Assembly (NCBI RefSeq): GCF_963678635.1
Contig: NC_087064.1
Coordinates: 45,307,346-45,371,345, forward strand
Length of the DNA stretch: 64,000 nucleotides
From: Symsagittifera roscoffensis
Lineage: Eukaryota > Xenacoelomorpha > Acoela > Convolutidae
Reading direction: 5' to 3'
Shown: positions 59,871 through 64,000 of the stretch, one piece after another
Position numbering within the stretch: position 1 is the first letter of the stretch
Layout: every line of letters starts with the position of its first letter
Program-made: the position numbers and the translations under genes
Notes under the pieces: generated by a model
What the model was told of the DNA's origin: nothing
Database searches by the model: none
What the model saw: the letters and a program-made list of their open reading frames with translations, nothing else

Positions 59871-60248
59871 CATTCAATATTATTTTAACCTCGAGTCGAA
59901 AAACTTTTTTCTGAATTAGGTGATTTGCAGTTTTCAATAAAATTTGTCTGTTCTGAATTGGTATCTCTCTTAGTATTTTGTATCTCTCTAGGGGGTTGGT
60001 TTTTGCATTTTGAGAAAACAACACAATTGACGATAACAAACGAACTAAAAACTACACTTTCAAGCAAGATTCAGCAGTCATTATATCGAAAATTGTTTTT
60101 TTTCAGAAAATCAGTTCTTTTTTGGAACCAAACTCAAAATGTAAATTCAAACATAAACAGCAGCAGTTTAACTTACAAGACCTTAATTTAAGGAATATTT
60201 TCTATCAATTTTTCGTGAAGACCCTTCTATGGCAACCTATGGAAAAGC
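59871..60248. other. Non-coding spacer
   Basis: AT-rich; nothing recognised. The last ~30 bp (ctatggcaacctatgg) may belong to a further-diverged outer part of the inverted end of the next element. Confidence 0.4.
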
Positions 60249-60387
60249 TGTAACATTCGCCCGGCAGTACATATCGACGGAAAATAAAGTCACACTGGCT
60301 AGCGTCTAAACCCAGCTCTACATGCTTGTGACATTCGACCAGAATGGCCAAAATGCAGTCTCTGCAGAATTCGGTATTTTAGCAGCA

Positions 60388-60456
60388 AGCCTTCCGAATT
60401 GGCGATTTAGAACGGATAAGGACGTTATTTGAACGATTAGCCAAACGGTGAAGGCT
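60388..60456. repeat. Hairpin unit 1 (69 nt)
   Basis: Starts AGCCTTCCG and ends CGGTGAAGGCT; AGCCTTC/GAAGGCT is a perfect 7-bp closing stem. Same family as the units below. Confidence 0.7.
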
Positions 60457-60645
60457 AGAAGATTCTGGAATTCTAATTTTTAAAAATTCGAATTATGACG
60501 TCATATTTCTGAGAAACGTCAGAGACGGCCATTTTAGCTAAAATAGCAGAAAGAAGCAGAACAACTTTATCTGCGATTACGAACAGTACGAAATCGAGAC
60601 TAAAAAAACAACAACGAACTACCGAACAGCAGAGGACGTTCCGAG

Positions 60646-60695
60646 TTGCAACTATTGTGCTGTTACAATAGTTGCAAGGCCGTTGCGAGCAACGG
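60646..60695. repeat. Double perfect hairpin
   Basis: TTGCAACTATTGT (60646-60658) and its exact complement (60665-60677) around a 6-nt loop, followed 2 nt later by CCGTTGC-GA-GCAACGG (60680-60695). Then cggtgaagggt, the reverse of the acccttcaccg start used by other units. Confidence 0.85.
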
Positions 60696-60712
60696 TGAAG
60701 GGTAAAACCCAG

Positions 60713-60777
60713 CCTTCCGAGTTATTGTGAACTGGATATTAAGAAGCTTGATTCACCGGATTCAAGAATCCGGAAGG
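60713..60777. repeat. Hairpin unit 3 (65 nt)
   Basis: CCTTCCG (60713-60719) pairs with CGGAAGG (60771-60777). Its 3' part CCGGATTCAAGAATCCGG is itself a strong hairpin resembling a tRNA T-arm. Confidence 0.7.
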
Positions 60778-61246
60778 GTCTCGGGACGTGGACTTTTATG
60801 AACTTATATTGAATTTTAGCATCCGTCATGTCCTGACTAGAATTTAATTAAGATCTTAATTCGTTTTGACAAGAATGAGGAGCTAGAAGTAGGGGGGAAA
60901 GGGTTGATCCATCTTCGATGGAGATGATGATTTTTATCTACTGAACAAAAACAATAGTAATATGATAAGTAGTAGCCCTGTTTTTAGGAGTGACCTCGTG
61001 GTCTGGGGATACAGAGACCCAGCCATGAGCTCACTAATTTTGCATGTAATTCAGTTAATTTGAGCGTTCTGGTCGAAGCCGGAGAACAGTAGCGTTTTTG
61101 TCAGCCTGATGTAAGAAAGACCACCGAAAAGTACTGGCTTGGTAGAGACGGTGAAAAACATGCAAAGCTCTGTTTAGACGCTAGCCAGTCGTCTTAAGAC
61201 TTAGTTTTGTTATCCGTCGATATGTATCTTCCGGGCGAATGTTACA

Positions 61247-62011
61247 TGTATGTTTCTATGGCGCTCCTGGGTGTTATTCTTTTTTAACATCATGATCGGC
61301 AGAACCGTTAACGAGCACTCCGCGCCGAGCGGATGCTCACATTAACGCCCTTATTAGGCCTAAACCGCCGGGGCGGAAGGGTAGTTCGGAACGCGGAGGC
61401 CTTCCGGATTGCCGTGAATAGTTTTTTAACCTAGTTAAGACCGGAAATTCACAAACCAGGAAGGGTGGGGGGATCGGCCGTCCCCTCGTCCCCTGAGCGG
61501 TTGGTGACCAAAAACACTTAAAGATATAAGTAAAACCAAACAAAAAGTAGTATAGTACCCAAGAAAAACAAAAAACATAAAAAAATAACCGAAAAAACCA
61601 AAAACAGTAAAAAAGTAAAAAATCAGTAGAAATCATCCCCCCAGACAAGATGTGATTCAACCCCCCCGTTTGTTGTTGATAGATATATTGTTGTTACAGG
61701 CATTTATATCAGTCAGGATTGTTACGATCAATTTTGTGGCCCGTTTGTGAGGCTTGTACTGTAGGGTTATTTGAGCATTTAAGCACGTTAATGATAAATT
61801 GCGCCCAATCCGGAAGGGTCAGCTGATTTGCGCTCAATTCGGAAGGGTCCGGGGTGAAGACCGATCCGGCAAGCCGTACAGGGAACAACAGGAAGAGGCT
61901 CAACGACAACTACAATCGACTGTTGGGTATCGTTAACAAGTTTTGTATCCCTTTTGGTACAAAAAGTAGGATAGTAATCTGTGGGGGGCTCGACAGTGCT
62001 GCACTGTAGTG
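61247..62011. other. Unassigned DNA with hairpin unit 4 and two 3' half-motifs
   Basis: Unit 4 at 61400-61464 (CCTTCC/GGAAGG closing stem, GTGAAT/ATTCAC inner stem, TTAAC-CTA-GTTAA hairpin). Two isolated aatccggaagggtc-type motifs at 61807-61820 and 61836-61850. No coding frame with family resemblance. Confidence 0.55.
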
Positions 62012-62080
62012 ACCCTTCACCGAACTGCGAATATCCGAGTTAAGCACCTTAATTCGGAGATTAAACAAACCCGGAGGGGT
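62012..62080. repeat. Hairpin unit 5 (69 nt)
   Basis: ACCCTTC (62012-62018) pairs with GAGGGGT (62074-62080) with one G-U type pair. Interior contains ccgagttaagcaccttaattcgga, itself imperfectly self-complementary. Confidence 0.7.
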
Positions 62081-62489
62081 ATAGTATTACTAATATTATT
62101 ACTTATATAGCCTATATTAATAGTCTTATATCATTTTTCAGTGAAAAACAACGAAAACAGACCGGTTTTTAGGGTCAAAATAGCGATATTTTGATCCCCC
62201 CACAAGTCGCGATTTTTGAGATATCGATATTTTTTGAAACGGAAAAAAGCGCTAAGTTAGTGTGTTACATCGTAACTGCACTACTGTAACAAGTAGAACC
62301 GGTTAACTTTAGTTCGGAAGTGGTTGGAACTAGTTTGGTACCAAAAACCAAATTTTCCCAATTTTTGATAGTAAGAAACACTAAAAATTTAGAAAATTTT
62401 TTGAAATTTTTGAGGTAGGACAGTAAAAATAGTTGTTCGGACAACGTCCACTAGTGAATCTACAAGTCTTAAAATCCGCTACCCGAAAG

Positions 62490-62554
62490 CCTTCCGGGTT
62501 GCAGAGAAATCGAACATAACGTGTTTGATTTGGTGGATTCATCAATCCGGAGGG
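62490..62554. repeat. Hairpin unit 6 (65 nt, best stem)
   Basis: CCTTCCGGGTTG (62490-62501) pairs over 12 positions with CAATCCGGAGGG (62543-62554), two of them wobble type. Inside, AAATCGAACA (62507-62516) pairs with TGTTTGATTT (62522-62531) with a 5-nt loop. The result is a two-stem structure. Confidence 0.8.
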
Positions 62555-62883
62555 GTCCAGGTAGCATAGTTTTTCGCAAATTTTTTCTACAATAGCGTTT
62601 TAGATCGGGTCTTTTGCATTGAACTAGAAGAGTATAGGCCTTCTGAGCTCGGATCAATAAATTTTAGGTCGAAAGGACCAGATTTGCGGAAAAAGTTAGG
62701 CGGAACCTATAAGAGAGAAAATTTTTTGAGTTCGGAAAAAAGACGTTTTGGTTAATAACTTTGGAACTACTGATCATATCGAGTTGATCTTGGTACCAAT
62801 AGATCAGAAATTAGCTGAGCTTACTAATTTTTCGGAAAAGCGAGCGAGAAAATTTTTTGAGATTGTTTTTAGCAAATTACACA

Positions 62884-62907
62884 AATCCGGAGGGGTACAC
62901 CCTTCAC
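62884..62907. repeat. Tail-to-head hairpin motif
   Basis: aatccggaggggta is followed at once by cacccttcacg, so a 3' half-motif abuts a 5' half-motif and forms a compact GAGGGGT/ACCCTTC inverted repeat. Confidence 0.6.
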
Positions 62908-63052
62908 GTTTTATAAATTTTTCTAAAAAACCCTTATACCCCTACCAAAAGTTGATAGCGATTGAACTAAGTAACTTAAGACAGTTCTAGACAAAAAGGG
63001 AGGGCTGAAGGCACAAGACAACCATAATAGAGTCGAAATTAGGCAAGTGATA

Positions 63053-63114
63053 AGACCCTTCACCGTTAGTGTGAATTGTCAAATAAGTGCCTTAACTTCA
63101 ATCCGGAGGGGTCT
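63053..63114. repeat. Hairpin unit 7 (62 nt)
   Basis: AGACCCTTC (63053-63061) pairs with GAGGGGTCT (63106-63114), nine positions with one wobble. The interior ends ttcaatcc, as in a tRNA T-loop, but other tRNA arms are not evident. Confidence 0.75.
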
Positions 63115-63126
63115 AGGAAAGGATCC

Positions 63127-63189
63127 TATACCCTTCCCAGTTAATTCAAACAGCATAAGAGCAACGCAGAACGTATCCGGAGGGGTATA
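63127..63189. repeat. Hairpin unit 8 (63 nt)
   Basis: TATACCCTTCC (63127-63137) pairs with GGAGGGGTATA (63179-63189), eleven positions with one wobble. Its outer pairs are TATA/TATA where unit 7 has AGA/TCT: both sides changed and pairing was kept. Confidence 0.8.
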
Positions 63190-63240
63190 AGCTGAAATAA
63201 AGAAAACTACAAAAAGCTACTTTGACAGAGCTAAGGGCTC

Positions 63241-63447
63241 CGAAGTCAGAGGGGTCCGAATCCGGAGGGGTCTACTTTCCACAAAACCGGAGGGGTCCGA
63301 ATCCGGAAGGGTCTTATAGTCGCTAATTCGGAGGGGTCCAAATCCGGAGGGGTCTACTATTAACTAACTCGGAGGGGTCCCAATCCGGAGGGGTCTATAT
63401 TCTGACACTCCGGAAGGGTCCTATTTGTGCCAATCCGGAGGGGTATC
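63241..63447 (+). repeat. ~40-bp tandem array of the GGAGGGGTC half-motif
   Basis: Ten copies of (a)ccgga(g/a)gggtc in about 200 bp, arranged as five pairs starting near 63248, 63285, 63325, 63368 and 63408 (period 37-43 bp). Within a pair the two motifs are 10-14 bp apart except in the last (23 bp). The sequence between pairs is not conserved. Confidence 0.88.
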
Positions 63448-64000
63448 ATTTTATTAAGGACTTAGGTGAACGAAAGAAAAACTAAAAAGCGAGAGGTATT
63501 AGGTTATTAATACACAGGATAGGTATCAGTGACTGCACTGGTAACTTGCCTCTCAAAAAGAACCAGACTAATACAAAACAGGTCCGAACTCGGATATTCG
63601 CGACACTAAGTCTAAATTAAAAAGAGCGTGACTCATTGGTGTGGATTGAAACATAATACGTTTTTGGGAAAAGTGACTGCCCTGAGGATTTTAGTAGGTC
63701 TAGCTCGGGCAGTCCGAAGGCAGATAGGTAACACAGTACTCGGTGGGTGCAATAGACGCCCACTTGAGAAAATCACTGCCTTCAAAGTTTTGTCTGTTTG
63801 GTGCAGCACCAAGCAGGGAAAGCTTTTTCTTTAAAAGACAGGTTCGACTATTGTACTGCAACCGACTAAGAGTACAAGACACATACGTTTTTTATATATA
63901 CATTCATATTGTGTCAATATATATTTTTTGTTTTTGATTTTAAATCAACCTAAACTGTGCTTGATTGGGTAGTGACTACACTATCTTTTAAATTGACTGA
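63448..64000. other. Right edge, unassigned
   Basis: No gene or repeat recognised. A TA-rich stretch (63890-63930) and a short inverted-looking word pair tgcccactt / cactgccttc are the only features. The region may continue the hairpin-unit block outside the window. Confidence 0.4.

Larger units (their letters stand above)
60249..61246. mobile_element. ~1-kb element with ~80-bp terminal inverted repeats
   Basis: Left end TGTAACATTCGCCCGG(C)AG...TACATATCGACGG (60249-60281) is matched by its complement at 61208-61246; a second inner block CTGGCTAGCGTCTAAAC (left about 60297) is matched at about 61172-61190. Between them are three hairpin units (60388, 60646, 60713). No transposase. The flanks show no obvious target duplication. 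Superfamily unknown. Confidence 0.8.

Noticed and set aside
61337-61660. 107-residue minus-strand frame with aromatic-rich start
   Set aside because: Derived from A-rich DNA (poly-Phe/Tyr bias) and overlaps hairpin unit 4; no domain.
62748-62990. 80-residue plus-strand frame in the hairpin region
   Set aside because: Contains the repeat motif (KSGGVHPS) and no family resemblance; likely chance.
60388-63114. tRNA genes at the hairpin units
   Set aside because: Lengths and a T-arm-like TTCAATCC are suggestive, but D and anticodon arms do not form consistently and no CCA or box spacing is conserved.
63241-63447. CRISPR-like array
   Set aside because: Repeats are short, paired and imperfect, spacers are irregular, and the context is a eukaryotic nuclear genome.

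Overview
Window from an invertebrate animal nuclear genome. The sequence is AT-rich, genes are split by GT-AG introns (about 60 nt to several kb), and about two thirds of the window is decayed mobile DNA. I cannot name the species. In every conserved gene a polypyrimidine-AG acceptor sits 5-21 nt upstream of the start codon. With the close, co-oriented packing of PTRH2 and UBLCP1 this suggests spliced-leader trans-splicing and operons, as in tunicates, flatworms, nematodes, rotifers, chaetognaths and some others. One conserved intron also lacks a GT donor, which would fit an appendicularian-like lineage but does not prove it.

Layout. 1-6.6 kb: degenerate Ty3/Gypsy retrotransposon (minus) with an internal duplication of RT-RNaseH. 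6.6-9.2 kb: decayed repeats. 9.2-22.4 kb: two diverged copies of a ~6.1 kb segment (9.23-15.42 and 16.41-22.42) holding a foldback element, a ~540-bp repeat family and a hAT-type MITE with perfect 8-bp target duplications. 22.4-26.1 kb: degenerate BEL/Pao element (plus), interrupted in its integrase by an ~840-bp TIR element. 27.3-40.3 kb: two nearly identical head-to-tail 6.49-kb units, each with a secreted S1-family serine-protease homologue that has lost the catalytic His and Ser.

41.5-55.6 kb is the gene-dense part, all on the minus strand: RPL19 (ribosomal protein eL19), UBLCP1 (nuclear proteasome phosphatase), PTRH2 (mitochondrial peptidyl-tRNA hydrolase 2), a four-exon gene for an unrecognised single-pass membrane protein, and POP4 (RNase P/MRP p29), with a decayed hAT element between PTRH2 and the membrane protein gene. 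The recognised genes are translation, RNA-processing and proteostasis housekeeping functions, typical operon contents in trans-splicing animals.

56-59.4 kb is a three-layer nest: an outer LINE interrupted by a 1.09-kb hAT element (perfect 8-bp duplication) and by a second, 5'-truncated LINE. 59.7-59.9 kb is a 74-bp tandem repeat. 60.2-63.5 kb is the least explained part: a ~1-kb element with ~80-bp inverted ends, and a series of 62-69-nt inverted-repeat units closed by a CCCTTC/GGAGGGG stem whose outer pairs change together between copies, ending in a ~40-bp tandem array of the 3' half-motif. Exons were assigned by eye from reading frame, splice phase and protein-family memory; no alignment or database search was possible.
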